From Mya arenaria (taxonomy: Eukaryota; Mollusca; Bivalvia; Myida; Myidae): 64,000 nucleotides of DNA. A program made the translations under genes and the position numbers. The DNA lies in the NCBI RefSeq assembly GCF_026914265.1, contig NC_069122.1, positions 38,181,473-38,245,472 of the forward strand, written 5' to 3'. Positions 1 to 11,149 of this stretch are shown in pieces. Positions within the stretch are counted from its first letter, which is position 1. Each line of letters begins with the position of its first letter. The notes beneath the pieces were generated by a model. It was not told the origin of the DNA. It saw only the letters and a program-made list of their open reading frames with translations, and did no database searches.

Positions 1-906
1 AGGTACTGCAGTGGCGCGCACGAGTTTTACATGACGGTCGTGGTAACTTTCAAAAATGTTCGACTATGTAGCAATTATCGTGTGACATATTATCTCGGGT
101 TTTCTGGATCCGTTGTTTGGCATATTACAATGGTGGTGGTGTTGATTTTAATAATTCTCTGTTTTGTTTTCAGGTTCACATGCTTTAAGCATTTGATTGA
201 CTTTCTATGTGTTAAATGTATGTTTTCTGTGGGAATCCCGGCTTTCAAGCACTCTACATAATTGCATTATAAGTATCTATCATTTGTTACCGGTCCGGAT
301 AGAAAAGTCCGACTTGAAGGCACGCGCGTAAACACGCACTTTTTCACTTTTCATTGCTGGTATTGTTTGGTTTATGAAAGTACATAATGCCATTTTAATC
401 AAATATATATTAGTATCCAACAATTTTATTAAAATTGAAAAAAAAATATTATCTTCAAATACGCGAATTTAGTGGAACTATTTGACGCCATTAGTGATCT
501 TAAGTTACTACGTTTTATGACGTCAGTAAACAACGTCGAAAGCGCTCGTTGGTGTAATTTACAACAATGGGTTTCCGGCATATGTTTTTCACAAATCGAC
601 AATTCTTAATTTATTAAGAATTTTTTTAATCATAATGGCTAAATTGCAGAATCTTAAATAAATGCATTTAGTCGAATAGAGTAAAAACCGTTGACTTTGT
701 TACTGTGCATGTTATTTTAAGTTAGCAAGATTAGTCATTCTATAGGAGATAGCACGGCGGCGTACAATCAAACATAACAAGGAAGTTAATATTGAGTATT
801 GAAGGTTAAGTTTTAGAACGTATCAAATAAGGGCGTTTGAAAGAGATCAAGAGTGTTTGATGAGTTTTCTTGTTAAAGATACGTGAACTGTATCTTTAAA
901 TCAAAT
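1..906. other. A-type 5' flank of IFI44-like gene 1
   Basis: Non-coding sequence closely related to the flank before gene 3 (about 26185-26960), and more distantly before gene 5 (about 43620-43900). Shared landmarks are the 'tactgcagtgg-gcgca-gagttt' start, the 'catattacaatggtggtggtgttgattt' stretch near 120 and the 'gtccgac-tga-ggcacgcgcgta' stretch near 307-330. A decayed copy of the family promoter block lies at about 700-790. I see no supported coding gene; short open frames here are not conserved in frame between copies. Confidence 0.7.
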
Positions 907-952
907 ATGAGTAGACGTTTAGCAGAAAAATAATTGATGTAGCTGAATCCTT
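907..952 (+). pseudogene. Decayed first-exon start of an IFI44-like gene
   Basis: An ATG followed by a frame reading M-S-R-R-L-A-E-K and then a stop lines up with the gene starts M-G-K-S-L-T-E-K. The following bases (gatgtagctgaatcc) still resemble the 'gatcaagtagaatcc' of intact genes. It follows a degraded copy of the promoter block and the 'aaagatacgtgaactg' leader, so it is a remnant of a 5' end just before the intact gene 1. It could only encode an 8-residue peptide. Confidence 0.7.
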
Positions 953-1030
953 GCCTGTGTAATAGTGCATGTTATCCTAAGTAAGTTAGAGTAGTCGTTC
1001 TTTCTTTACTAAAAACAAGGAAGTAAATAC
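953..1030 (+). promoter_or_regulatory. Conserved upstream block of gene 1
   Basis: The string 'aatagtgcatgttatcctaa', then 'ttagagtagtcgttctttct', then 'acaaggaagtaaat' recurs upstream of all six genes, about 100-200 bases before the ATG. The AAGGAAGT core fits an ETS-type GGAA site; that reading is inference. It could equally be a transcribed 5' leader. Confidence 0.55.
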
Positions 1031-1144
1031 TGCGTATTAAAGGTAAAGAGTTTTAGAACAAATAAGGGCACTTAAAAGAGATTGAGAGTGATTGGTTGTT
1101 GTTGTTTTTCGTAAAAATACATGGACTGAAGTTCAAATTCAAAT

Positions 1145-4100
1145 ATGGGTAAGAGTTTAACAGAAAAGGACTTTGATCAAGTAGAATCCTGGATCAGAAC
1201 CGGACCCAAAACATTCAATCTGCTGTACAGCATAACAAGGGATGGCTGTGACGCGAAGGTGTTTCATCAGAAATGTGACAACCAAGGACCTACACTTACA
1301 GTCTTGTACAACAAGGAGGGTTCCGTGTATGGAGGGTACACATGTATCAGCTGGGAAACACCAACAGTGTCCTACACTGACAAAAATGATAATTTGGCCT
1401 TCATTTACCAATTATATTTTTCTGGGAGTAAAACGCCCAAGAAATTCTCAATAAAAACCGGACATACAGCCATTTATTGTGGGTCGAACGTAGGACCATT
1501 GTTTGGAGGTAGTAGGGCACACGACATATACACATTTTCTGGCACCGTTCAAAAGTCTTCTTCAGGAGAATACAACCTGAATGGACAAATGAGTACAAAC
1601 TTTGGTTTCAACTACGAAACACAAGAAACATTGTACTCGGAAGTCAACAACGGACACATCAGAGTAACGGAGTTGGAGGTGTACGCCGTCAAAGGTAAAG
1701 TAAAATATTCGACCGTGCTTTATAGTTTACGTTGTGATTTATAAAATACATTAAATAATATATACTATTTGTTTACATCAGTATTCAGATTCTGTATGTG
1801 GACTATGTTAAGATACATGTAGTTGTACTAGTTCTTGCGGATATAGTTATATCTAATTAATACATATGTTATATAAGAGGAACAACTTAAACTTGTTTAG
1901 CGTATTATTCTTTGGGAACAAAGAATATATATCTGTAACAAACTATATCAAACAAATCAATTGGGGAAAAAAATCATAAATACATCATGATATATTCAAA
2001 TGTTTTCTTACTAGATGGTCAGAGAGCAAAGCCAGATTTACCGACTCCTTGGCGGAAAACTGCAGAATGGGGACCAAAGGTAAACTCAATAAGCCAAATT
2101 TCTTAGAAATGGACATAAATTAAGGTTGTTTTTAAGCTTTTTTGCGGTTACTACTTTCGTAGCTGTTAAGTCAATTTTAGAAATGTTTGTTTAGTAGATT
2201 CATTTCCTATATATTTTGTCAGATAATTGATTTATTTCAGTGAAACTAGATACAGATTTGTTAACACGAGATCCAATTTATTTTGAAACAACTACCAGTT
2301 TCGTCACAAGATAATACGTTTTAACTCTAATTTTCTTAGAATTAGAAAACTATTTTTCACCTTAGCATCGGAGTCGGCGTTCACACCTTGGTTAAGGTTT
2401 TGCACGAAAGCACCTACAAGTAATCATCTCAGCAAATATATCATAATCATATTTCATTGACACTTGAGACATGTGTTCCCAACTATCCAACCTTCATGTT
2501 AAATCAAAGTTAGATATATTGAGTATAATGCAAAATATGCCCTTTATATCATTCGACAGAATTCTGGTTAAGGTATTGCATGTAACATGTTTCTGTTAAT
2601 ATCTTAGCACATACGTCATGTATTGCACTAAAACCAAACCACCCACCCTTCGTAATTTAGTTCATTCAACATATAATATGTTTGCCCCTTTCTTATTAGT
2701 AATTCTAGTTAAGTTTTAACACATATGAGACTATACCTCTGCAACTACATTTTTTATTGCATTGAAATTTTATGCAATCAAGTACAGTAAAACTGCGGTC
2801 GTTCGAACAAGTGGTCGTTCGAGAACCGGCGGTCCCTCGAGGTCGGAGCTTGGTCCCGAACATTTGTCCTTCTATTTTCATATAAAATATGTATGATATC
2901 TCTATCTTGCATATAATCCCAACTTTGTCCCTTTATTTTTAATTGGTTAAGGTTTTACACGTAATCTTAATGTACAGTGATCCATGCACGTTTAACCAAA
3001 GCTCAGTCATCCATAAACTTAAAAGCGGCCGAATAGCGGATATTACATTTCGTCACAAGAAATATTGTTTTTGGTTGTTTGTCTTACTATGTAATCAATC
3101 TATCGCATTTATTTTCTGTATGTTTAGAAGTATGTGCGGAAAATTGAGTGTTTTTTGCCATGAGGACATGTCAAAAACTTATCAGTTAAACTTGTTTCAG
3201 ATTTGTTAAGGCTTTTTTTAATGTATTAACACACAGCTATTATGTTTCATCACCAGATGGGAAGGTCAGTGATTGACACCTGTGACACGCAATTCATATT
3301 TGTTACAAAAGTTTTAAATTTGTTTACAAACAACTATCATGTTTCGTGTTTATGATATGTATCGCCTTTCATCTTATTATATAATCAATTGATCGAATTT
3401 CTGTTCAAAATAAAATAAGGAACATCCAGTGTTACCTGTCGATGTGGCCACAGGTCCACAAGTTTTGAAATTAAATGTTAATTTTGACAATAAATGTGTT
3501 TTGACCATGCTCGAAGTTTCTGTTCAACATTCCATGAAAAGAAACAAATAACTTTGCGATAAAAAGTGTACCTGATACTGGTAGCTATAACAAAAGAGCG
3601 TGAAAGATCCGTAGAACACTGAATTCGGCACCAAACAACTCATATTCCAGCACCATACCGGTATCTTATAATCCAGACATTATTTATTTTCACGATGATA
3701 CAACAATTATTAACTTGTGTTCAACTAATCCATTAATATTCAAATAAATGACTTCCACAATTTTTTTAGACTGTTACCATTTCGTCACCGGATGGACACA
3801 TGCATTCGCTATTTTTTTTGTTCAGCGCGCCATGTGTACAAGAGGGTTGTGTTCTTAACGTACACGCGGAATATTTGAATGATTGGTATCCGGCTGAAGA
3901 ATGTTAACAGTCTAAAGGAAGTGTTTGAATGCGTTTTCGTTATCAATTATCCAACAAACACATTGTATTTTGTTTTGTAGTTGCTAGAGCGTTTGACAGA
4001 AGAAGTGAAAGGCATCCATCCCCCTGAAGGTCTTGACATCCCACATTTCAACATTCTTTTGATGGGGCCTTTAGGGTCGGGTAAATCGAGCTTCTGTAAT

Positions 4101-5883
4101 TTGGTGGCGTCTGTGTTTCGGGGAAGAATATCACAACGGGCTAGAGTTGGTGGAAACTCGCAATCCAGTACAACCATCGCGGTAATTTGTAGTTTTGCTT
4201 TTGGTTTGTGCTGTATTATTGTGCCTTTTGTTTTGGGGATATACTCATATACGATTTACACGTGCGATAATCAGCAAGATCACACTATTCACCCTTGAAT
4301 CGGCCAATGGAGTTAGCCAACTGTCTTAATTATTTATCTTTGTGCTTGTACTTAATGAAAAATGATATTTTAAATAAAAAAGCCTCTCAAATACTCAATA
4401 CAAATGGTTGAGAACAATTATCGTGTGGTCAATGTTTCAAACCAATAAAAATACTCAATTTCCGTACGGCTCCAGATTTCAACCAATTTGAATGCTTATT
4501 ATCTGGGTTGGCCCTGTGCTGTTAAACTAAGAGATATTCCAAAATATCGTTTTCACTAGGATATTATCAAATATTAAAACTTCAAACAAAAGATTCTTAT
4601 TAACAAGGTTATCCATATTTATCAATTTACTTAAAACAACTTTAGTTGACGCCGTACACGTTTGGGGATAAAGTCAGCCTTCAGCTCTACGACACGAGAG
4701 GCTTATCGGAGACGGATACACTGGACCTTCTGCAATGCAACTACATACTAGACGGTCACGTTCCAGATTTTTATAAGGTAAAATATTGAATTTAAGTTAA
4801 CATAGAGATTACCGAATTCCATATGCATACTGGTAATAGTTGAAGCTTAGCATAAATAAAAGTAAAGTGTGAACACAATGATAAAAGATCGGTAAATATC
4901 AACCTATTCGCATTGATCATATTTTTTTAAGTACTTAATATAATATTGACACATAAGATTATGGAGCCCGGTTGTTTTTCCAGATATCAACTAGCCATCT
5001 CTTAACAAGTAAGGACGCCGAATTTCGGCATACACCCGCTTTGAGAAACGAGACCCATTGCGCTGTGTTCGTACTGGATGGATCGTCTGTTGGTTCTATG
5101 TCCAAACCAATACTGCAGAAGCTTTTGTCCTACAGGGATCTGTTGAACCGAAAAGGTAATTCAACATGTAGTTTGCAAGTCTTGTATACAAATTGTTAGT
5201 ATTTTAATACAACTATTTTACAACTAACTTAACCTTAATCCCTTGATATATATATATCAGAATAACAGTCCGTTTCATTAAATAAGAGCCAATTGTTGGG
5301 TCAATTTCGGAATCTCATGGATGGTAGACTAACTGGCAACTAGTCCATTTCATTCTCTTTTAAAATGGATTCTTAAAAAGAAAATTTTACACCTCTAAGA
5401 GTCGCCTGGGTAAACACATATGAAAGGTATGCGCTATGTTACAGCAAAGTTTTAAGAACACTTTTGGGTAATGTTTTAAACTTTATACGTACTATTGTAA
5501 AACATCTTACTTTTGAAAAAAAGTATATACTTGGAAATGAATTCAACCTTCCAGAGATACCACAAGCCGTATTGATCACAAAAATTGACAAAGTCTCCGA
5601 TACAACGGCTGAGAACATTAGCAATACGTTCCTCAGCCCAACAGTAAAAGAGGTCGTCGACAAGGTTTCAGGCCTTCTGAACCTTCCACGGAACAGTATT
5701 TGGCCAGTTAAGAATTATGAAGAGGAAGTGGAAATCGATGAGGACATCAACATCCTTGCTATGCTAGCTTTGCGACAGATCCTGTTCTTAGCGGAAGATT
5801 ATTTGGAGAATATGAAAGTAAAGCAAAGAAGGGCAAATAGTAGCCAGGTAGAAAGTGGTGAACGCGGATCAGACACTGCCTAA
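1145..5883 (+). CDS. IFI44-like TLDc-GTPase gene 1 (6 exons, intact)
   Basis: Probable cytosolic GTP-binding protein of the interferon-induced protein 44 family. Exons by splice sites and family comparison: 1145-1694, 2015-2079, 3981-4181, 4646-4777, 4984-5155, 5555-5883; all introns are GT-AG and the joined frame is 482 aa. Residues 1-184 are a TLDc-like domain with HQKCDNQGPTLTVLYNKEGS, matching CNQGPTLTV of human IFI44. Residues 184-205 are a linker (PWRKTAEWGPK). The GTPase part has G1 GPLGSGKSS (about 234-242), G3 DTRG (about 288-291) and G4 TKID (about 382-385), then an acidic segment and a helix ILAMLALRQILFLAEDYLE. The tail is basic and ends GSDTA. No signal peptide or membrane segment is seen. 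The ATG is chosen because M-G-K-S-L-T-E-K is conserved in the array. Intron 3 is the longest in-gene gap before exon 3 is counted as intron 2 (about 1.9 kb). Family assignment is strong; an antiviral role is inferred from vertebrates. Confidence 0.9.
2783..2866. repeat. Possible pogo/Tigger-type MITE end in gene 1 intron 2
   Basis: The string 'tacagtaaaactgcggtcgt' followed by 'tcgaac' and further 'gtcgttcgag' and 'ggtcggagc' blocks is GC-richer than its surroundings. It resembles the CAGTAAAACC-type ends of pogo/Tigger-like DNA transposons. No second terminal repeat was found, so it is at best a fragment. The corresponding intron of the other genes does not obviously carry it. Confidence 0.3.
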
Positions 5884-7170
5884 ATATTTTCATATATAAA
5901 CATAGAAAAGGTTAAAGACTTAAGATGATAAACTTTTCGAAAAACGTGTGGCAGCAGTGGGTACAACATTATACTGCAAATTTGTTAAATTGTCAGGTGT
6001 TTGGATCGGAAATGCCTAATTGAAGTGATATATTAACATGGAAACTCACATTGGAGCGTCAAATACTTAAGCAAAAAAATAGCTTTTCTAATGATACAAA
6101 CATTTTATAGGCCACTAGGCATCATCATTTAACAAATTGGTAATTGGATTTAATGGAATCGTCAGTCAAATAGCTCATAAGTGAGTAGAATACCTTTAAA
6201 TGAACTTTAGTGAAATCAATATTTGCACTGCGAGAATTTTATATTTTGCTTGTGTTTGTTGTGATCACTTTTGGAAGATTTCATATAATTTAATTTTTCA
6301 TTTGAATCTAAAATGTTACTTTAGCTTCGTTTGTATTCACCGTTTACCGTGTATCCTTCGCATAGTTATGTTTATTTAGGTATATCTATTTGTTATTCCG
6401 TACGTACATTGTGGATTGTTCATACGGTTGTACTGATACTGAAAGTGTAAACGTTTAATTTGCTGTAAAGATTAAAATCAGTCTAATACTGTAATGACTT
6501 AACTGTTTGAAACTATTTCTACTCATAAACATAATTTTGAAATCATTTCAATTGTATTTAAACTATTCATATGTACTTACTTATATGTTCTAAACCGCAT
6601 TAAACTACTAGAGTAAGCCTTGTACCAATTGTTCTTTGCCACAAAAAATGGTGACAACTAGCAAGACCCATACATGGATACAGATTTGCTTCCGTAATGC
6701 AACATCTATTTGATGCATGTATGCCTATGTTAACCATATAATAGTATGTTCCGTCGATAAAATTACTAAAGAACTGCAGAATTACAATTCAACATTAAGG
6801 AGTATACCAAAACCATCTACACGTTCAGGTATATAGCAACGAAATGTAAACATATGGCATAGAGCAAAGCCATTGAAACATATAAAAACAAAACTTATAC
6901 ACATAATGCAAAATAGCAACGACTTTTACATATAATGGCATATATAGAAAGGAATTTACACATAATGGCGTTTAGCAAAAAAATCACACATTATGGCAAA
7001 CAGCAAAGAAAAACTTTTTTTTGGGACAAGGAAGAACCAAAAGCCTTTGTCATCACGTATTCATATAGATGTTTTGTTTTCTAAAAGTACACGACACCAA
7101 TATGACTTACAGTACTGTTTTACAGAAAAAAAAAAATACCTCGGAAAAACTGTAAAGTCTTTGATTTGTA
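5884..7170. other. 3' flank of gene 1, with a degenerate minisatellite
   Basis: Non-coding, AT-rich. The part up to about 6660 resembles the 3' flanks of genes 3 and 5; the shared landmarks are 'ccttgtaccaattgttcttt' and 'gccac-aaatggcgacaa' near 6620-6660. From about 6835 to 7012 a degenerate tandem repeat of roughly 32-36 bases recurs around 'acatataatggcatatagca'. No coding gene is supported. Confidence 0.55.
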
Positions 7171-7262
7171 GCCTCGATATGGCTCACACTACGTGTGGCA
7201 TTAATCAAGCCCTCGTTTTCCTGGCTCAGTTTCAAGATAGCCTTGTTCCCGATTATGACGTA
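7171..7262 (-). pseudogene. C1q-domain fragment (highly decayed)
   Basis: On the minus strand one frame reads GNKAILKLSQENEGLINATR followed by SVSHIE. This aligns with GNTVILKLKKGDEVWVDATH and SGSHVE of the C1q remnant at 8367-8699. The hallmark GDxVWV strand has become ENEGLI, and no flanking C1q strands could be read. It is best explained as an older, second C1q copy next to the one at 8.4 kb. Confidence 0.6.
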
Positions 7263-7599
7263 AAAACAAACTGGAAGCACCGGTGGTGCAATGGTTGTTG
7301 AACATGCACCGGTAGAGCAATATTACAGTGGTCGTTTACTAGCGGAGCTAATAATGTAACGGTGCAATGCTTTAACATGACAGTTGCATACATAGAAACA
7401 ACGCAAATAAAGCCCACTGTTTATGATGTCATTATAAACTATTTATGTTAAATGTTTCGAAACATAATAAACTCTCCAATTGTATTTAATATTAGCAATT
7501 CTGAAAAAAAATTAATCATCATTAATCGCGTAGGTTTGTCATATTAGGTACCTAAACGCATGTTTCAAACTGACTTTGTCGAGCTAGTAGGTGATTCAA

Positions 7600-7791
7600 T
7601 GATCAACGTAAGATACCTGGATACTATGGAATTCTCTCCCGGACACTCTCAGAAAAGAATCATCACTTAATTCATTCAAAAGAGCTCTCAAAACACAACT
7701 TTTCAAAACTTCCTACAACGTATAGATAACAACTGTGGCTGTTTTTATCCCTACTTATTTTTACGATACAGAACTACAGTAACTGTATATG

Positions 7792-7823
<32 letters not shown>

Positions 7824-8102
7824 TGGTTTCATGTTGTTGATTTCTTATTCTTATTTTACTTTTTTATGCTTATTTTATTGCATATAGCATTTTAGACACT
7901 TTATGTGTGTGTGTTTTTTGTGTTTTTTTTTGACAACATATGAGTTTCACTTGAATTGGTTTAATATGTTAAAATATGTCACTTTTGGTGATTTCCACAT
8001 ATCTGCGATATGTCACATGTTTAATTGTAAAGCGCCCTTGAACGTATTTTTTTTTATGAAAAGGGCGCTCAACAAATCTGGTCTAATAATAATAATAATA
8101 AT
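7600..8102 (+). mobile_element. 5'-truncated LINE (non-LTR retrotransposon) tail
   Basis: A frame at 7627-7725 reads WNSLPDTLRKESSLNSFKRA, then LKTQLFKTSYNV and a stop. This is the typical C-terminal end of a CR1/L2-like LINE ORF2 just after the reverse transcriptase. It is followed by about 360 bases of 3' UTR with an AT microsatellite near 7795-7822. The end is an 'aaagcgcccttgaacgt' to 'gggcgctcaacaaatctggt' stem-like tail and a (TAA)n terminus at about 8084-8101. Only the last part of the element is here; it is a dead-on-arrival insertion. Confidence 0.75.
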
Positions 8103-8366
8103 ACCTACACAGCATCATGCAATAAAACCTTATATTACACATTGCTTAGAAGGGGCAACTATTTTTCTACAAGTAGCAGTTTTAATATTCATTCATTTAT
8201 ATGAAGAAAATACTAAAATAAACGAATACATTGACAACAGGTCGCATAGGATAATACTGTTAGCAAAGGACATTGAGAATACTCAAACAACCTAGCATTG
8301 GCATTCAAATCTAAATGCTAAACAAGTTAACTACAACAACACTATCATACAACCATATATACTTCT

Positions 8367-8699
8367 TTATTTTGAATACAAATATAGTCCAGTGAACGTG
8401 AAAAGTCTGAGGGTTGTACTGCCCTCGACGTGGCTTCCACTATGGGTTGCATCCACCCACACCTCGTCCCCTTTCTTCAGTTTCAAGATGACGGTGTTCC
8501 CGCCCTGTTGGTCTTGGTATTGGTGGTATTTATCGACTGCCGCGTCAATCTCGTTAGCGATGTAAAGAACAAGCTTCGCCCACATGTAGTGATTGGCGTG
8601 TCGCTGGCCATGACAATCGTTAACATGTAGGTACCTCCTTTCGAGCAGATGAATACACCGCTGTTGGGACTGTAACTTGTGCCGTTGTTGACAAAAACC
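8367..8699 (-). pseudogene. C1q-domain protein, C-terminal exon remnant (unit 1)
   Basis: Minus-strand exon preceded by an AG acceptor near 8700. The start reads VFVNNGTSYSPNSGVFICSK, then GGTY. After a frame change near 8605-8615 it continues ANHYMWAKLVLYIANEIDAA, then YQYQDQQGGNTVILKLKKGD, EVWVDATHSGSHVEG and finally F-T-F-T-G-L-Y-L-Y-S-K stop. These are the strands of a secreted C1q-fold domain (NxGxxYxPxxGxF, GGNTxxLxLxxGDxVWV, FTGxxLY). The one-base shift relative to the copy at 33 kb breaks the frame, so it is a pseudogene. The matching N-terminal exon is at 9050-9124. It is convergent with gene 1. Confidence 0.8.
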
Positions 8700-9049
8700 T
8701 AGAGATAACTAATAATGAAATGTATGTGCTTTAATTTTTATTTATTCATAAAGCGGCCAAACGAATACAGGAGAATCAATGTCGTCATATAGAAATATAG
8801 CAGCTTCACCGGTTTAAAACAAATGTTTATAGCTAGGATCAGTTTTACATTAAGAACGCTTAGTACTTGTATATATGCGGGGAAAATAGTTGTGTATATT
8901 AGGAAATAATATTCCCAAAGTGAATTTTCATGCTTCTTATCAAAGACGTCAGTTACAAATCATAGTTGTCTCAGAGCAAACTTTTTATGTTGTTTTTTTT
9001 AAACATTAGGACACCAGTTTCATTCTTTTAAAGTAAGATTATTTACTTT

Positions 9050-9124
9050 TTATTTCAAGTGTCTGGTGTTGTCCTAGATTGAAGTCATAGTCAAAATATG
9101 CCGTAAACGCAATACCGCCAACTA
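9050..9124 (-). pseudogene. C1q-domain protein, N-terminal exon remnant (unit 1)
   Basis: After a minus-strand TTACAG acceptor the frame reads GGIAFTAYFDYDFNLGQHQT, then LE. This is the start of a C1q domain (AFxAxLDxDxxLGxxQTLxFNKV). It sits 5' of the C-terminal exon at 8367-8699 with an intron of about 350 bases, the same arrangement as near 33 kb. Sequence 'gtgtctggtgttgtcctaga' of this block recurs near 33750. Confidence 0.75.
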
Positions 9125-9452
9125 CTGTAAAGAAAAACAAATATAGTACATTGTAATATAAAAAAGTGTTTTCATCTCATGCTGTACATTTTTCAATAAA
9201 AAAAACATTTCTGAAAATCGTCTTGTGATCCACTTTACACCAAATGGAGTTTGCAGTGACAATAGGAGCCTAAATGATCGGCAGGAAAAAACAAAATGAA
9301 ATAAGGACCAGTCATAGTTTAAAGAAACAGATGTTTTTTCTCCTCTGCGCTTGGGGATTATAATCAATGATTGGAGGAATGTTATAATGAAGTATATAAA
9401 AAAGACTTTTCGTTCTATAAAGATCAAGAATTTATCAATATATGACTAATAA

Positions 9453-9509
9453 ATGATGATGATGACGATGATGGTGATAACGATGACGACGATGATGATG
9501 ATGATGATA

Positions 9510-9587
<78 letters not shown>

Positions 9588-9612
9588 GTGGTGGTAGTGG
9601 TGGTGGTGGTGA
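9453..9612. repeat. (GAT)n/(GGT)n microsatellite
   Basis: About 135 bases of ATG/GAT trinucleotide repeats pass into GGT repeats. Poly-His, poly-Met and poly-Ser frames over it are by-products of the repeat, not genes. Confidence 0.95.
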
Positions 9613-10112
9613 TTTTGGTTGTCGCAAGAATGATTATATTGAAGCTTTATAATATTTTCGTGCACACCTGCTTCAGTGGTCTGATTGATTTCTGATGAAT
9701 GTGAAATGAGTCTTGGATGACTTGTAGTTGTTTGATCTTTACCGAGATGAATACTGTGAATGGCCACGTGATAGACTGCGTTCGATTCGTCGATTCGATG
9801 CGTCCGGGGCTATGACTACTGGAACCAAACTGATTTTTTAACCAGACTACAGTCCGACTTATGACCGTTGCTTTTCTGTTCAAGTTGGATATATGTGTGT
9901 GCTAGGTATGCGCAGTCTGCCGGAGGTGTTGCATAGTATTGCAGAAGCTCATTGATGTTGTGTGCTTGGATAAGGACTGTCCTCTCTAACTGTGAAGATT
10001 TGGCGTTGCTTCTCCTCAGTACGTAATAATTTAAATGTGAATCAAATGCAAATTTTGCTCTTGCCACAAAAAAACATTTAATCTTTAAATTGTTTATGGC
10101 CACGCGTTGCAA
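9613..10112. other. Intergenic, nothing recognised
   Basis: Between the microsatellite and the B-type flank. A minus-strand open frame of 98 codons (9816-10112) has no recognisable motif and no counterpart in the other two units, so it is not called as a gene. It could hold the missing 5' exon of the C1q gene, but nothing visible shows this. Confidence 0.4.
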
Positions 10113-10575
10113 TTTAATTAAATTAAACTGTAAACGTGATATTTGTCAAATCCATTTATCATTATAAATATCATTATAAATAATTAAAGCTATTTTAAAA
10201 GATTTAGCAGTATTTGTGTTACCATTTTAATCTAAACAACACATTGTTTCATAGTTAACATTTTAACAGTTTTTAACTTGTTTGGGGTTATGTTATTTTT
10301 CACTTCTAAACTATGTTAAATGCAGTTGTTGTATCAGAGTTGCTTGGCTACATAAAGTTCATTAAGCATGCACAATCAATAATTTCTTCATTTTTAGGGA
10401 TCCATTTGTTTCATTATTAGAAGTAATTGAGTAAATGTTTGGCACTTATTTACCATTATATTTAAATTTAGTTGTGTCCGTTCCATTCTAGTAAAAAATA
10501 CGATTACTCGTAATATTCTTCTGTGCAATCATTATTGTTAAAAATATATTTCTGTTGGTAACATATTCTTCTTAT
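10113..10575. other. B-type 5' flank of gene 2, left part
   Basis: Aligns with about 35305-35825 (before gene 4) and 54955-55375 (before gene 6). Landmarks are 'tttgtcaaatccatttatca', 'atctaaacaacaca' and 'attctt-tgtgcaatcattattgt'. It stops abruptly at the LTR element, and the same block resumes at 16904. Confidence 0.75.
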
Positions 10576-10866
10576 TGTCGTATAGTTTAAACACATCGCC
10601 CGCTCCGTTTAAATAGCTTTATTAAATGTTCTAAACAGCGTCACGCTCCCAGCCGGATCCTAACACCGGGAGATATTAACGTCCTCCCTGCTAAAAGGCT
10701 CCTCCACCCAAAAAGCTCACCGGCCAAAGCTCTCTGATTAGCAGTCAAACCGACCTTTATGTACCACACCACCCTAGACAGGTTATGCAAGTACCAGACG
10801 GGTTATGCAATCTAATTACATACACCTGTCCCTGGGGTGTGGTATCAGTAACACTATGTAATATGT
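10576..10866 (-). repeat. LTR (3' LTR of the minus-strand element)
   Basis: Matches 16614-16903 along its whole length; it contains 'gctcccagccggatcctaac' and ends near 'cactatgtaatat'. The exact edge is uncertain by a few bases. The adjacent pyrimidine run 'cgccccctcctt' just inside reads as a polypurine tract on the minus strand. Confidence 0.85.
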
Positions 10867-11149
10867 TATACTCGCCCCCTCCTTATATTATTTTATGTAT
10901 TTTTGTAAAAGGGAAATTTTGTTGACCCGGCTGAGAGCCTAACATGACAAAAATGCTAAAAATAACAAAATAAATTAAATTCATAGTAACACAAATTAAT
11001 GCACAACATAATTTAACAATTAAAGATGACAAAATTGTTAAAATGACAAAAAAATCAAATACACAGTAAAACAAATGCACAAAAACATTATTAAAAAAAT
11101 AAATATGACACAATTGTTATAATGACAAAACAAATCAAATACATAGTAA

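Noticed and set aside
1157-1411. Minus-strand open frames opposite the TLDc exons (also at 36456, 56220 and similar)
   Set aside because: They mirror the conserved coding strand, and their lengths vary with third-codon changes; no independent signal.
2943-3209. 88-codon open frame in intron 2 of gene 1
   Set aside because: It lies within an intron, has no recognisable domain, and is not kept in the other copies.
9424-9767. Poly-His, poly-Ser and poly-Met open frames
   Set aside because: They follow the period-3 GAT microsatellite in every frame and have no non-repeat conserved part.
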